The notes: generated from the sequence alone by a model not told the origin. Shown: positions 45,470-57,639, counted from the first letter of the stretch. The stretch: DNA of 64,000 nt from Pempheris klunzingeri (GCF_042242105.1 NC_092019.1:27056828-27120827); one strand, 5' to 3'. Translations and numbers: made by a program.

Positions 45470-45592
45470 AATTCCATACAAACACATAAATTTAAAAAGA
45501 TTGTGCTCAGGGACACAAAAAGGAAAAATTTCAATTACAACACAAATTCATGGATTAAATTTCATGACTATTTCACGAACTTCTGTGTTGCC
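45470..45592 (-). repeat. Unclassified dispersed repeat, minus copy
   Basis: The reverse complement matches 36470-36590, including the shared tgtgtccctgagcacaa block and the ccatgaatttgtgt block. The two copies are 9 kb apart in opposite orientation. Confidence 0.6.
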
Positions 45593-45817
45593 ATTCATTC
45601 ATCCTGGGCACAAGGGCCATATTGTGACAGTCATGGTCTTCACATAGTGACAGTAGGCATTGGTCACACTAACACCATCCAGTGTGGAAAGAAGATGAAA
45701 TAATGGGATTCTTTTGTTCTTGCCTTTGTGCTCTGTCCTCAAAGGAACTCTTTCTTGCCCTCCAATTAGTATTCACACAAACATCTTGGTGAAAACGTCC
45801 AACTGTCTCTGCAGAAC

Positions 45818-45851
<34 letters not shown>
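45818..45851. repeat. (ATCT)n microsatellite
   Basis: About eight perfect atct units. Confidence 0.95.
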
Positions 45852-46650
45852 GCCAGAGAACAACTTTTAGAGTTTCAACAACAGTTACAAGTTTTATCCG
45901 ACATGACTGTCAGCTATGTGAACACAACTGATGAGAGAGAGCTTAAATATCTCCCATGCTTCAGTTAATGGAGAGTAATATTAATTGAGCACACTGTGTG
46001 AACGTTTTAATAGATTTCATGAGAGCTTGTCATTTGTATGTGAGCATATGATTTTTCAGTTGTTTGTGTGAAAGTGTTTCATTTACATATGGGGTGGTGT
46101 TTCAGTTGTGTATACCATAGCATTTTCCTTGTGTGTATGTTTGCGTGCGTGTGAGTGTTCCAGTTGTATTTAACTGCATTTCAATTGTATGCGTGTGGTT
46201 TTCAGAATAGTATGTGAGTGAGTTTGGTTTCATATTTGTATGTGAGAGGAAAAGAACATGTATTTGTATGGTACTTTGGAATAATGAAACAAGTGCCCCT
46301 CACACTCAATTTCACAATAGGCATAATAAAGAAACACACTTTAAGTACAGCACACAACACACACACACTACACTCTACAAACAATACTGAAACAAACAGA
46401 ACTAAATTATAACACAAATAACCAGGGAGCACTGAAACTGATGAACTTGCAATCATTTTGTTAAACAAATGAAAATAAACATTGACAGTGAATGACCAAA
46501 TCACACATCTGGGCATATTCTTTCCATTGTCTCTGCCATCATAGGAGTGTTTAATGTAGGGGTGCATGGTAGCATTCTCTCATTTTGGTCTAGAACATCA
46601 TATTATATCTCAACAACTTCTTGCTAAGCTATTGATTTAGTGTGTATATA
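45852..46650. other. No gene recognised
   Basis: GT-rich text and several short overlapping frames without domain signals. Confidence 0.3.
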
Positions 46651-46890
46651 CACTGTTGCCCATAAAGTTGGAATAAAATGTTTTTTTTACCTCTTCTCGT
46701 GAAATGATTGTGACAGTGTGATTTATTCTTGATAAATAAAGTATATACCTTCTCAACTTTATTGATCAAACTCTTCCAAACATATCACAGTGAAACTTAA
46801 ACCACAGTGAACCTTTGCAAACTGTGTATTCAGGCTTTAACAAAATTGGGGGTATTGAACAATTATTCCAACTTTGTGGGCAACATAAAG
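46651..46890. mobile_element. mariner-type MITE, copy 1
   Basis: It begins after a TA with cactgttgcccataaagttg and ends with the inverted cattccaactttgtgggcaa-like text (46863-46884). The final bases are altered next to a tg microsatellite. The internal 200 bp is nearly identical to 56738-56973. Non-coding. Confidence 0.8.
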
Positions 46891-47423
46891 TATGTGTATG
46901 TATGTATGTGTGTGTGTGTGTGTCTTTTCTGTGGAACCACTCTAAGGAAAACAAATGAAAGAAACTTTATAAGCAATGAAAATGAAATAGCAAAATCCTC
47001 AGAATGAGGTTTTTCTGCGAGGTGTACTGAAGACTGTACAGCTTATAGGAGTTGCTAGTGGGACTTCAGCCATTTAGTCTTGTTGCAAAAAGGATACATA
47101 TAGAAATATATAGAGTTTAATTTACAAAAATACACAGAATTTAGAACTGGAATACAACTTCTTATTCAGCTTGTTTTCAGGTATCTCATCCTCCTGGGTG
47201 TCTGTTTTGTATTCTCTATCTTCATTGTCATATTCTCAACTCTGAGTGACTTATTAGCTACTTTTCTCAACACTTACAGTAATTCGTCATCACCTTTCCC
47301 TCATTTTCTTTTCCTTAATTCTCTCAACTTCCCTCTCGCTTCTGTCTCTATCATCAGCACCACTCATTTTGGTGAATGAGTAGTTCAAGCATTGCCCTCT
47401 GCTGTATGTAGATGGTATAAATA

Positions 47424-47871
47424 CTGTGGATATAAAAAATCTGCACACCCCTGTAAAATGCCAGGTTTTTGTGATGTAAAAAATGAGACCAAGATACTCT
47501 GATACTTTGGAAGCTCTCTGCGGACCATGGCTTTTGCTGTAAGATGTGAAAAGCTACTAGAACAGCTGAACTGTATTTGGGGTCAATCAGAGGCACTTTA
47601 AATGATGGCAGGTGTGTACTGACTCCTATTTAACATGATTTTGAACACAGCCACATCCCCAGTTATAAGAGGGTGTGCACACTAATGCAACCACATTATT
47701 TTAGTTTTTTCATTTTTACTCCCCCCCCCCACCTAAAAGTTTTCAGTTTCTTTTTTCAATTGAGTTTTACAGGTTATAGGTCACATTAAAGGTGGAAAAA
47801 GTTCTGAAATGATTTATCTTGATCTCGTTTTTTTACATCACAAAAACCCAAAAGATTTTTCATATCCACTG
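47424..47871. mobile_element. mariner/Tc1-type MITE, 448 bp
   Basis: The ends CTGTGGATATAAAAAATC and, inverted, CAGTGGATATGAAAAATC are flanked by TA on each side (47422-47423 and 47872-47873). Homology continues inward on both arms (tttttgtgatgtaaaaaa). It includes a C-run at 47721-47730. There is no transposase, so it is an internally deleted derivative. Confidence 0.75.
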
Positions 47872-48377
47872 TATATAAAGTTCCAATGCACAAGGTTTCA
47901 AAATAGTTTTACGCTAACTCTATCACCATAGTGGTATCATATTTCATTTTGACTCTTATCTTTTGTAAGTGGGGTCAGAGGTCAAACACACATTCAAAAT
48001 ATCAGAGTGAAAGGGTTGTCTGAGTCTGTTTTTCTTCCTTTTAAAAAAAAGTCGATGAGTGATGCCATCGACTTTTTAAAAACAGACAGTTTGAAGTTGA
48101 ACACTGCTCAGTAGATTTTGAACAATATACAATAATTTGTGGATGTATACCATGACACCACATTGAGCATTTTTAGTAAGAAAATATTTTATCATGCAAT
48201 TGTGTGAAAGTTTTATTACAAATTTTTAGGACTGAAGATGTTTATATTGTATTCTTTTATGAGTTTAAGTTATTTTGAGTACTAATGTGAATGATATGAA
48301 CGATCTGAAAGTCTTTTATTATTATTTTTACCTTTGAAGAAATGAGGATCAATCATTTCTAAGCTTCTTGTCACTCA

Positions 48378-48665
48378 GCCTTCCCAGTCAACTGATTTTG
48401 TCTTCATCCTGCTTTCCTTTCTCCTCTGCAGCTGGCGAAGGCTCTCGATATCTTGTTCCTGCCTGCAGGTGAACACTCTTGGCCTTGCAGTGCTCTCTCT
48501 CACGCTCTGACACGTCATTTCCATTTGACTGATGGATTTGTTCTGTGTGACTAACAGGTCATTATTTATTCTCTTCCAGTAGTAACTGGGGTGAGAATCA
48601 CTTAGATTTTGCTGAATCGTGTTTAACCTGTTTAGGTTAATTAATTCAGAAGGAACTGGAGCCAA
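48378..48665 (-). other. Possible orphan 3'-terminal coding exon
   Basis: A minus-strand open stretch of about 90 codons has vertebrate-like codon use and an amphipathic charged end (QEQDIESLRQLQRRKESRM, then KTKSVDWEG and a stop). A ttggctccag at its upstream side could be an acceptor. No repeat similarity was noticed and no upstream exon was found, so it may be chance or part of an unrecognised element. Confidence 0.25.
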
Positions 48666-49354
48666 AGATCAGTTGAAAGTACAACACAGCCTTGTTGTCA
48701 GCAGCCAGTGATTGAAGTGCTGAATGTTCCTTCCATATGTGTACAATAGATGAGCTGATATGAAAGCAGGTTGGCCCCCCTACAGCCCTGATTCCTTAAC
48801 AGATTGCGTGGTGCACCAGTGCGTGACTCTGTGTGACAAATGGTGGGGCCATGAAGGCCGCCTCATGGCTAAAAGTATGTACTTTCTGACAACAACTCTA
48901 CCTCTCTGAAAGGTTCCCTCTTCCCTCTGTTAAGACATGCTACCCCCAGAAACATTTTATACATTCCTAGACATGCCCCTTTTCCTCAAGCTCTCGCTGA
49001 GAATGACAGTTTCTCCTCACGGGTTTGAAAGCAAAAAGCTCCTGGCAGCTCAGACATGCACCTCTGTCTGATCGACAGTTACCTGCTTCCCCCTGCTTTT
49101 CAGGTAGATAAATGCGGGTGCCTGTATTGTTTTTGCATACCTCACACATGATAGGTTAGGTATTTGACCTTTGTAACTTCTCTATGCAGCAAAAACTGTA
49201 TATCTTTAGATGTTTGATACACATCTATACACAGTGTGATTGTGTTTTTCATGGGGGTTGGGATTGTTCTATATACTTTAATGGTGTATACTTTAATGGT
49301 CCATCCATTTTTAAATTCTTAATTTAAATTCTCTGTTCAGAATGTACACTTAGT
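48666..49354. other. No gene recognised
   Basis: A minus-strand Cys-containing frame at 48967-49149 has no family match. The remainder is non-coding. Confidence 0.3.
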
Positions 49355-50003
49355 GCACTTAGTTCCTTTCTAGTCTTTTCGACCACTCAAAGCACTAACA
49401 CTACATTCACATGCCATACATACGGTGATGGCAGGGGCTACCATGGAAGGTGGCATGATCTGCTGTTATTTTCTGGTCTTGTCCATTCATCGTTTCCTGT
49501 TTTATTTTGTAGTAGTCTCATCCTCGTTTGTTAGTTCCTGCCATTGTCTGTTTTCCCGCCCCCGTTATTGTCTGTACTTGTTCCTTGTTACCTTAGCTGT
49601 CTTCACTCCCCTCATCGGTTTGCCTTAACATTTAACCGATCACATCTTTTCTTTGAGGTCAGTTTGTTATCAGTGTACGGCTGGTTTTCTGTCCCTTTGA
49701 CATTTGTTCCCGGATTTTTCACCTGCCTGCCTATTTTTTGATTGTGAGGTCTTTTGTTATCAAATTCTTGGATTCTGTGATCGTTTGGGTCCGTTCCCTT
49801 TGGTCCTGGTCCCACCCATTGTGACAAAGGTGCCAAAGCTCATCAGTAGGAGATCGTTTTCACACACACAAAATAAATTTGGTGTTCAGTATCTTCAGTA
49901 TACTTCGCCATGTGGACTAGTGGACCGCAAGAGCCGGGGATCAATCTGCTGATGGTCCGACTAGGGGACAACCCACTCTACCACTAATCCACAGCAACCA
50001 TGT
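49355..50003 (-). repeat. SINE (tRNA-like family, variant), minus strand, split by an LTR
   Basis: The tail side (tagttcctttctagtctttt, then cgaccactcaaagcac) lies at 49355-49415. The middle (tggcaggggctaccatgg) runs to 49450. The body resumes at 49827 (tgccaaagctcatcag) and the head (gagccggggatcaatctgct, then acccactctaccactaatcc) ends at about 50003. The text is continuous if 49451-49826 is removed. Confidence 0.65.
49451..49826 (+). mobile_element. Solo LTR-like insertion in SINE; TSD AAGG
   Basis: Begins TGGCATGATCTG and ends CATTGTGACA, related to the TGTCATGATCCTG...TGTCA LTR type at 39881-40494. AAGG at 49447-49450 is repeated at 49827-49830. The first tip is mutated. Its insertion between two parts of one SINE supports the boundaries. 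Confidence 0.6.
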
Positions 50004-51429
50004 GTGTTATCTGATTCTCTCCTTTTACCTCATTTATATATTTTTGTTTGTCATGTTTTCAAGGTATGCTGATGACTGTATGAGATGTGTAATGCAAGCT
50101 GTTTATACACTGCTTTGCCAGGTGTTGTGACAAGCACTTTTAATATCTCATGCCAAGGAAGCTGCTCATGGTCTGCAGTAGTTTTACTTTACTTTTCAAT
50201 CTAAATGCTTGTACAGTTTTGGTGAAAAGCATAAATATTGATGTAAATGAAGTTATTCAAGTGAAGAAGAAAACTGCTATATACAGGGCATGCGTCTAGA
50301 AACGAAAACAGGAGAGAAGACATTTGACCTATTGCCTTAACGTGGAAGAACTTTCTAAATTGCTAACTTCAACCAGTTGAGTTGGTTTTGTAACACGTCA
50401 ATGCTCTGTGACAGACACACAGGTAGATAGATATAGATCTGACATCAGAGATGAGAAAGAGATAAGTCAACATTCCCAAACCTGTCTTGTTCTGTTTAGC
50501 CTGGAGCTCCTCTGGGTGGCTTTGTCTTCACTCAATGCCACAACACAAAACAATACAAGTCAGCAGCAGTCCATGTGTATTTGCATGAATACGTCCAGTA
50601 TCTACTCAAACAAAACACTTTTTTTCCAATTTGTGTGGAAATAAACATTTGATAACCTCACTACAAATGCATGCAGATACAGTTACCTCTAAACATCAAT
50701 TAATTTAATCCTGAATGAAACAAAGTAAGAAAGATAAATCAGCTAGTTGCCTAATGACCAGGTTTCCAGGTTTGTAATATTCTTATCCACATTGGTGCCA
50801 GCATGACAAGACTAATTTCAGGTAACGAGAGATGGTTCCTAATTTAGAAATTAAATAAGTCATAAGTTATGTCATCATAGTGAGAAATGTATCTTGTACT
50901 GCTGATTTTGTGAAATACAACAAAGCTTCATGATATAACAATATAGAGTAGTGTGTTTCTTGTAGAGACAGTATACCTTGATAGCTGTACAAGAAAATAA
51001 GATGAATGATGAAAAACTGCATGGTGTTGACTCTAGAATGTGCAGAAATATTTCCCCATTTGCAGATATGTAGTTACTTATTTCATAAAATGTACACATG
51101 GATGAAATGACTCCTTAAGATGTTTGTTTGCATTGCACACATACTCCCTCTGAAATGAGCGTGTAGGCCGCCATAAAGCACCCACCTCCCAGTATAATAG
51201 CTCAACAGTGCATTGGCAAGTGTGAAATATCTGTACAGCCTCATAATGTATGTTTAACTCGGTGTTATATAACAGGCAGGTTTGGTCTTGAATTTATCTC
51301 ATTTCATCTGGTGCTGATGTCCTCCCACCTCTGATTGGGAGATTGTGTTATCAGTGGGGCCCAGGAGCCAGCCTGCTACACTGATGGAGCGACAAGGGGC
51401 ATCAACATAACTCCTTTGAAAGCCTTGTT
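50004..51429. other. No gene recognised
   Basis: AT-rich intergenic sequence with scattered short frames only. Confidence 0.35.
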
Positions 51430-51468
51430 CTTAGTTTTTCACACCCAACCTGGAAAACTCTAAAACCA

Positions 51469-54031
51469 GTGTTGGTTGTCACAGTGTACCGCCCTCCTGG
51501 CCTGTACTCTGAATTCTTAACTGAGTTTTCAGAGTTTTTATCAGATTTAGTCCTCAGTGTGGACAAAGTGATTATAGTAGGTGATTTTAATATTCATGTG
51601 GACAATGATAATGATGGTCTCAGCACTGCTTTTGTCTCACTATTGGATTCAATTGGCTTCTCCCAGAGTGTAAATGCACCAACTCACTGTTTTAACCACA
51701 CTCTTGACCTTGTTTTGGCTTATGGTGTTGAAATTGAACAGTTAACAGTCTTTCCACATAACTCTATTTTATCAGACCATTACCTGTTAACATTTGATTT
51801 CTTGCTACAGGACTATGCTCTATATGACAGAGAGGTCCTCACTAGATCCTTATCTGATAGTGCTGTTGCCAAATTTAAGGAGGTGATTCCTTCAGTATTT
51901 CAGCCAGTGTGTCCCTGTGCTGCGGATGACCCCCATGTTAATCTCGGCCCCTCCCAAATTGATTATCTGGTCGATAGTGCTGCAGGTTCACTACGAATGA
52001 CACTAGACTCTATTGCCCCTCTAAAAAAGAAGAGAAATAAAGAAAAGAGACAAGCTCCCTGGTATAACTCCCAGACACGTGAGCTTAAGCAACACTCACG
52101 AAGGCTAGAAAGGACATGGCGGGCCACCAAAGTGGAAGAATCCCGTTTAATCTGGCAAGATAGTCTTAAAACCTATAAAAAGGCCCTCTGTAATGCCAGA
52201 GCCACCTACTACTCCTCATTAATAGAAGAAAATAAAAGCAACCCTAGATTCCTTTTTAGCACAATAGCTAGGCTGACAAGGAGCCAGAACTCCACTGATC
52301 CTTGTGTTCCCTTAGAGCTCAGCAGTAACGACTTCATGAGCTTCTTTAATGATAAAATTCTAACTATTAGGAACAAAATTCAGCACCTCCTGCCCTCAAC
52401 AGGGTCTGGTCCAACTTCAAACCTAGGAACCATAGAAACAGCTGTTACACCTGATGTGTACTTGGACTGTTTTTCTCCAATTGATCTTGCTGAATTGACC
52501 TCAATAATCTCCTCCTAGACCGTCAACATGTCTCCTAGACCCCATTCCTACTGGACTCCTTAAAGAGGTCCTGCCCCTAATTAACACGTCCTTACTGGAT
52601 ATGACAAATCAGTCTTTACTAACAGGCTATGTACCACAGTCCTATAAAGTAGCAGTAATTAAACCTCTCCTGAAAAAGCCTTCTCTTGATTCAGGTGTAT
52701 TATTAGCTAACTATAGACCTATATCCAACCTTCCCTTTCTCTCCAAGATCCTGGAGAAAGTTGTAGCTAATCAGCTGTGTAATTTTCTAAACTCTAATAG
52801 TCTATTTGAGGATTTTCAGTCAGGTTTTAGAGCGAACCACAGCACAGAGAGAGCACTGGTGAAGGTTACAAACGACCTCCATATGGCATCAGACAGAGGA
52901 CTCCTCTCTGTCCTGGTCTTGTTAGACCTGAGTGCTGCTTTCGACACCATTGACCATCACATCCTGTTACAGAGACTGGAACAGTTCATTGGTATAAAAG
53001 GAACTGCATTAAGCTGGTTTAAGTCCTATTTATTAGATCGATTTCAGTTTGTACATATTAACAATGAATCCTCTGTCCACACTAAGGTTGGAGTTCCACA
53101 AGGTTCAGTGCTTGGACCAATACTCTTTATCTTATATATGCTTCCTCTGGGTAATATTATCAGGAAGCACTCCATTAATTTCCACTGTTATGCAGATGAT
53201 ACACAATTATATTTATCAATAAAGCCAGATGAACACAATCAGTTGGCTAAACTTCAAATCTGCCTTAAGGACATAAAGTCCTGGATGAGCAGCAACTTTC
53301 TGCTGCTAAATTCAGATAAAACTGAAGTTATTTTGCTTGGCCCCAGACACCTCAGAGACAGCTTGTCTACTACCATAACTGCTCTGGACGGCATTAATCT
53401 GGCCTCCAGCTCCACTGTGAGGAATCTGGGAGTCTTATTTGATCAGGATTTGTCCTTTAACTCCCACATTAAACAGATTTCTAGAACTGCCTTTTTCCAT
53501 CTACGTAATATTGCTAAAAGCAGGCCTATCATATCCACTGATGATGCAGAAAAATTGGTCAATGCATTTGTCACTTCTAGGTTGGACTATTGTAACTCAT
53601 TATTATCAGGCTGCCCCAATAAGTCGTTAAAGACTCTCCAGCTGGTCCAGAACGCTGCTGCTCGTGTTCTGACAAGAACTAAGAGAAGAGACCACATTTC
53701 TCCTGTACTGGCTTCTCTTCATTGGCTTCCAGTAAAATCTAGAATAGAGTTTAAAATCCTTCTCCTCACCTACAAGGATCTTAAGGGTCAGGCTCCATCA
53801 TATCTTAAAGAGCTCATAGTACCCTACTACCCCACTAGAGCACTGCGCTCCCAGAATGCAGGTCTACTGGTGGTTCCCAAAGTCTCCAAAAGTAGTGCAG
53901 GAGGCAGAGCCTTCAGCTATCAGGCTCCACTCCTGTGGAACCTCCTTCCAGTTTGGGTTCGGGGGGCAGACACCCTCTCTACATTTAAGAGTAGACTAAA
54001 AACCTTCCTTTTTGACGAAGCATATATTTAA
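51469..54031 (+). pseudogene. L2 ORF2: endonuclease + reverse transcriptase, one frameshift
   Basis: The first frame (51469-52518) holds the C-terminal two-thirds of an APE-type endonuclease: VTVYRPPG, IIVGDFNIHVDN (catalytic Asp/Asn) and SILSDHYLLTFD (catalytic Asp-His). A one-base change near 52515 gives a stop. The RT frame (52601-54031) carries [47 protein letters not shown], the intact [11 protein letters not shown] box and the C-terminal [12 protein letters not shown] region. The catalytic set is present apart from the missing endonuclease N terminus. Confidence 0.9.
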
Positions 54032-54224
54032 GGGCTGGATCAGGCCTTAGACCAGCCCCTAGTTATGCTGCTATAGGCTCAGACTGCCGGGGGACTCCTA
54101 TGGTGCACTGAGCTCCTCTATTCTCTATCCTCCTCTTCCTCTCCATCGTTATGTCTCATGTCAGCCAAATGTCTGCCTCTAACTTGGTATCTTCCCCGGA
54201 GCGTTTCTGTGCTTTCTCATCTCT

Positions 54225-54415
54225 CAGGTTCCTGTTGATCCTGTGGATCCTGGTCCTGGCCCTGCTGATGTGGTTCTCTGGTTCCTGTGGGTCCTGGTCC
54301 CGGTCCCGCTGATGTGGTTCTCTGGTTCCTGTGGATCCTGGTCCTGGTTCTGCTGATGTGGTTCCCTGGTTCCTATGGATCCTGGTCCTGGTCCCGCTGA
54401 TGTGGTTCTCCACCA
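54225..54415 (+). repeat. 42-bp minisatellite in L2 3' UTR
   Basis: About four and a half tandem copies of a ggttcctgtggatcctggtc-led unit that continues into cctgatgtggttctct-like text, with substitutions between units. Related arrays lie at 55617-55800 and, reversed, at about 24645-24735. Confidence 0.85.
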
Positions 54416-54821
54416 GCCAATGGATGTGCGTCTGTCCAAGGCTACAGCCTGTCCGTCCTTGGGAGCTGGATCTCTCCTTCACTGTGGTGCTCCCGGAGGT
54501 TTCTCTTTTCCCACTGGGTTTTTTGAGTTTTTCCTTCCCGAAGAAGGAGGGTCATAAAGGGCAGGTGATGCCTCGGACAGATCCACCGGACTGATCCATT
54601 GGCCTCATCGACTGCTGGACTCTTTATTAGATTGTTTGTTCGCTTACACTTGTTTATTTCAGTGAACTTTGTAAAGCACGAAATCTCCATTTCAAGTAAT
54701 ACTCATGCAGTGTATGTAAAACCTTACTGAAATATGAATTTGTACTATTAACAAAATGTATCACAGGGAAAAGTGTAGAATGCCTCATTCGAGTTTTGTT
54801 CTTATACACTTACATTAAAAC

Positions 54822-54890
54822 CACTTTGAGTGGTTCAAATAACTAGAAATGTGCCATACAAGTATAGACCAATACAGACTACATTATTTT
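54822..54890 (+). repeat. SINE 3' tail fragment
   Basis: The text ccactttgagtggttcaaat, then aactagaaatgtgcc, then tatagaccaata matches the tail of the tRNA-derived SINE at 33409. Confidence 0.6.
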
Positions 54891-55574
54891 CAGCACTTTA
54901 ACACTATGACTGCCAGAAATGGATTTCAATTTGATTGCCTTATGTACTGTTGGCCAGTTTAATATCAGTGTGTCCTATTTTATCAGGTGTGGTCCAGACT
55001 GAAATATCTAAACAAGTTTTGATTTGGGTTGCCTTGAAATTTCATGCAGATTTTACCCATATGAAATCTACTAACTTCGGTTAACTCCCGACTTTTCCTA
55101 TTGTGCCACCATGAGGTTGAACATTGTGTTTTTCATTGAAAGGATGAATACTAATGGCTTTGGTGATCCTCTTACTTTTGATCAAGCGCCATCATTGGGT
55201 CACCCCTTTAATTTATCAAATATTTTGGTTTTTGACTGAATGCCTGCAAAGCTAATGTACTGAATTCTGTCCATTATGTTACATCATTGTTATCATCATT
55301 TGCCCTATACCAATTTTCCCCACCACAGATTTTTTATACACCTAGGGCACTGGACGCTGTTGAAGTAAGTTCAGTTTTTAAGTTTTTGCTGCTTATTAAT
55401 TATCTGCTTAATCCAGTGAAAAAACTTGTTACCATGGACAATTTAATCTACCTGCAAAGTTTGATATCAGTACATTGACATCTGACTAATCACTAACAGA
55501 TACAGGGTGCAGTGGTGCAGGGACAACAGTAGTGCAACATTTAATATGGAATTCAAAGTGTCTTTTTAATTACT
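54891..55574. other. No gene; possible old repeat
   Basis: The text at 54900-55240 has the look of a dispersed non-autonomous element, but no ends or motif could be fixed. Confidence 0.3.
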
Positions 55575-55925
55575 AACTTGCTATCTTCCCCGGAGCCTTT
55601 CTGTTCTTTTCTCATCTCTCAGGTTCCTGTGGATCCTGGTCCTGGTTCTCCTGCTGTGGTTCTCAGGTTCCTGTGGATCCTGGTCCTGGTTCTCTTGCTG
55701 TGGTTCACTGGTTCCTGTGGATCCTGGTCCTGGTTCTCCTGCTGTGGTTCTCAGGTTCCTGTGGATCCTGCCTGGTCCTGGTTCTCCTGCTGTGGTTCTC
55801 TGGCTTCATGCATCACTGCTGCAGATCACTGGCCACTGCTAGTTTGGTCTAGACCTGCTCTCTATGTAAAGCGTCTTGAGAAACCATTTGCTATGAATTG
55901 GCGCTATATAAATAAAGATTGATTG
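55575..55925 (+). repeat. L2 3' end with minisatellite and gattgatt tail
   Basis: It opens with gctatcttccccggagcctt, holds about four 42-bp units (55617-55800), then agacctgctctctatgtaaa, then gcgctatataaataaagatt and the tail. It is a 5'-truncated insertion comprising only the 3' UTR. Confidence 0.85.
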
Positions 55926-56737
55926 GTTGAAAGTGTCTATGGAATTATTAAGTATAATCTGCAATCATACATGAATGTTATAATGAGGTGGGAACCATTG
56001 GCTGATCAAAAAGTTAACATACACTCATCCATCCTTCAGTCAAATATTTCATTATTGATTTTTTGTTTGTGAATGATCAGGATGCATTTTAGTATAAAAC
56101 AGTAATACTCACATATTTCCGTAAACTATCATTAACTCATATGATTTATTCAGCCTCAACTTATAATCACACACAATGCAAGAATTTTAATATAGACCCA
56201 TTGATAGACCGATCAATGTTGTTTTTTTCTTCACACAAAGGTATCACACATATGGTATAATTGAAATAGCAGCTCAATAGAATGAGATTTGATATCAGCC
56301 TGAACTGTCCTCTGATACTAGCTGAATTAGTGGGACTCCAGCACCTTCAGTAAGAAGGTGTTTCAACCAACCGGGGGGCTGGTTGACTTAGACAATTTTA
56401 GTTTTTGTTGTTGTTTCCCCTGTCTTGCCACACAGAGGTAATACTGATTCTTGCCTGTTGTTACGAATCATTGTCATGATGGTGTGATGAGAGCTGGGTC
56501 TTGTAGCCAGTTATCTACTCAAGTGCCTGATATTGCAGAATGTTAGACCTGATGGGTGACTATGGGATGTACCTCAGTGTGTGAAAATCCTTGATGACAG
56601 TACAGTCCCTAGAGCCATGCCCAGTGTTGTCCTTGAGCTTGAGTGTATTCTCTTTGGAGACCATCTCCCTGAGGAGAGGAGGGGTGCTTTCTGTCTTCTG
56701 CAACACACCAAAGTTTATGCTGGTTATGGTTCACATA

Positions 56738-56973
56738 CACTGTTGCCCATAAAGTTAGAATAAAATGTTTTTTACCTCTTCTCATGAAATGATTGTGACA
56801 ATGTGATTTATTCTTGATAAATAAAGTTTATATCTTCTCAACTTTATTGATCAAACTCTTCCAAACGTATCACTGTGAAACTTAAACCACAATGAACCTT
56901 TGCAGACTGTGTATTCAGGCTTTAACTAAATTGGGGGTATTGAACAATTATTCCAACTTTATGGGCAGCAGTG
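56738..56973. mobile_element. mariner-type MITE, copy 2, 236 bp with TA duplication
   Basis: CACTGTTGCCCATAAAGTTA at the left mirrors TTATGGGCAGCAGTG at the right, flanked by TA at 56736-56737 and 56974-56975. It is nearly identical to the copy at 46651-46890 across its length, so both moved recently relative to the other repeats here. Confidence 0.9.
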
Positions 56974-57104
56974 TAGATTTTTTGTATGTATAAGCCCTCC
57001 CACAATTTATTGCAATAGTATGGACCCCTGTCAGTGAAGTGTCTCCAAATGTATTCGCCCCCAAAATTTATTTGTTTATTCATCATTTGTCATGTGCTTT
57101 TGTC

Positions 57105-57500
57105 ATCTCTCAGGTTCCTGTGAATCGGGGTTGCAGTTCTCCTGCTGTGGTTATCAGGCGCTCTTCTAGGTAGCTGTCTAGCTCTTCTGCCGCCACCACT
57201 TTTTCCTAATATTAGTCATGTTATTATTATTCATATATCAACTATTGTCATGTTATTCACTGTTATCACATTGCTCATTAATAGTCATGTTGGAGTTCTT
57301 CCTGCCACTGTTTCCTAATATAATATCTGATGCTGCTCATGTGGGGATTCTTGAATCCTTAATGTTGAATTCCTGAATCGTTGGGTCTCTCTCTAATTAA
57401 AGAGTTTGGACTAGACCTGCTCTTTATGGAAAGTGTCTTGAGATAACACTGTTATTAATTATGACTGTACAAATAAAGATCAAGATTGACTGACTGATTG
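57105..57500 (+). repeat. L2 3' end fragment
   Basis: One minisatellite unit (tctcaggttcctgtgaatc) is followed by text around 57180-57340 and then the terminal ttcttgaatccttaatgttg, the ctctctaattaaag block, ggactagacctgctctttat and a tactgactgattg tail. It gives the uninterrupted TTAA context that the MITE hit at 39123. Confidence 0.8.
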
Positions 57501-57639
57501 TTTTTTCTCCAGCCTGGACTGATTGTCATTATAAGCTCTTTTAATCACCTTTTAATCACCAGGTTTTAGCCACAACAGGAAGAGTCTCAATTTCTGAGCC
57601 CAAAGCTTCATTTTGCCTTTTATTTTCACCATGAAGGGC

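Larger units (their letters stand above)
51430..54690 (+). mobile_element. L2-clade LINE, + strand, most complete copy
   Basis: It starts within the endonuclease domain (5'-truncated), runs through the whole reverse transcriptase and C terminus to a stop at 54031, then a 3' UTR. The 3' UTR contains a 42-bp minisatellite (about 54225-54415) and lacks the usual gattgatt tail, so the exact 3' end is uncertain (about 54600-54690). Confidence 0.85.

Noticed and set aside
45818..45851. CRISPR-like regular repeat
   Set aside because: A simple (ATCT)n microsatellite without spacers, in eukaryotic DNA.
48967..49149. Cys-containing minus-strand frame resembling a zinc-binding peptide
   Set aside because: Cys/His spacing fits no known finger, and the frame is short with no support around it.
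54156..54690. Overlapping frames rich in repeated Gly-Pro/His-Gln text
   Set aside because: Translations of the 42-bp minisatellite in the L2 3' UTR, not genes.
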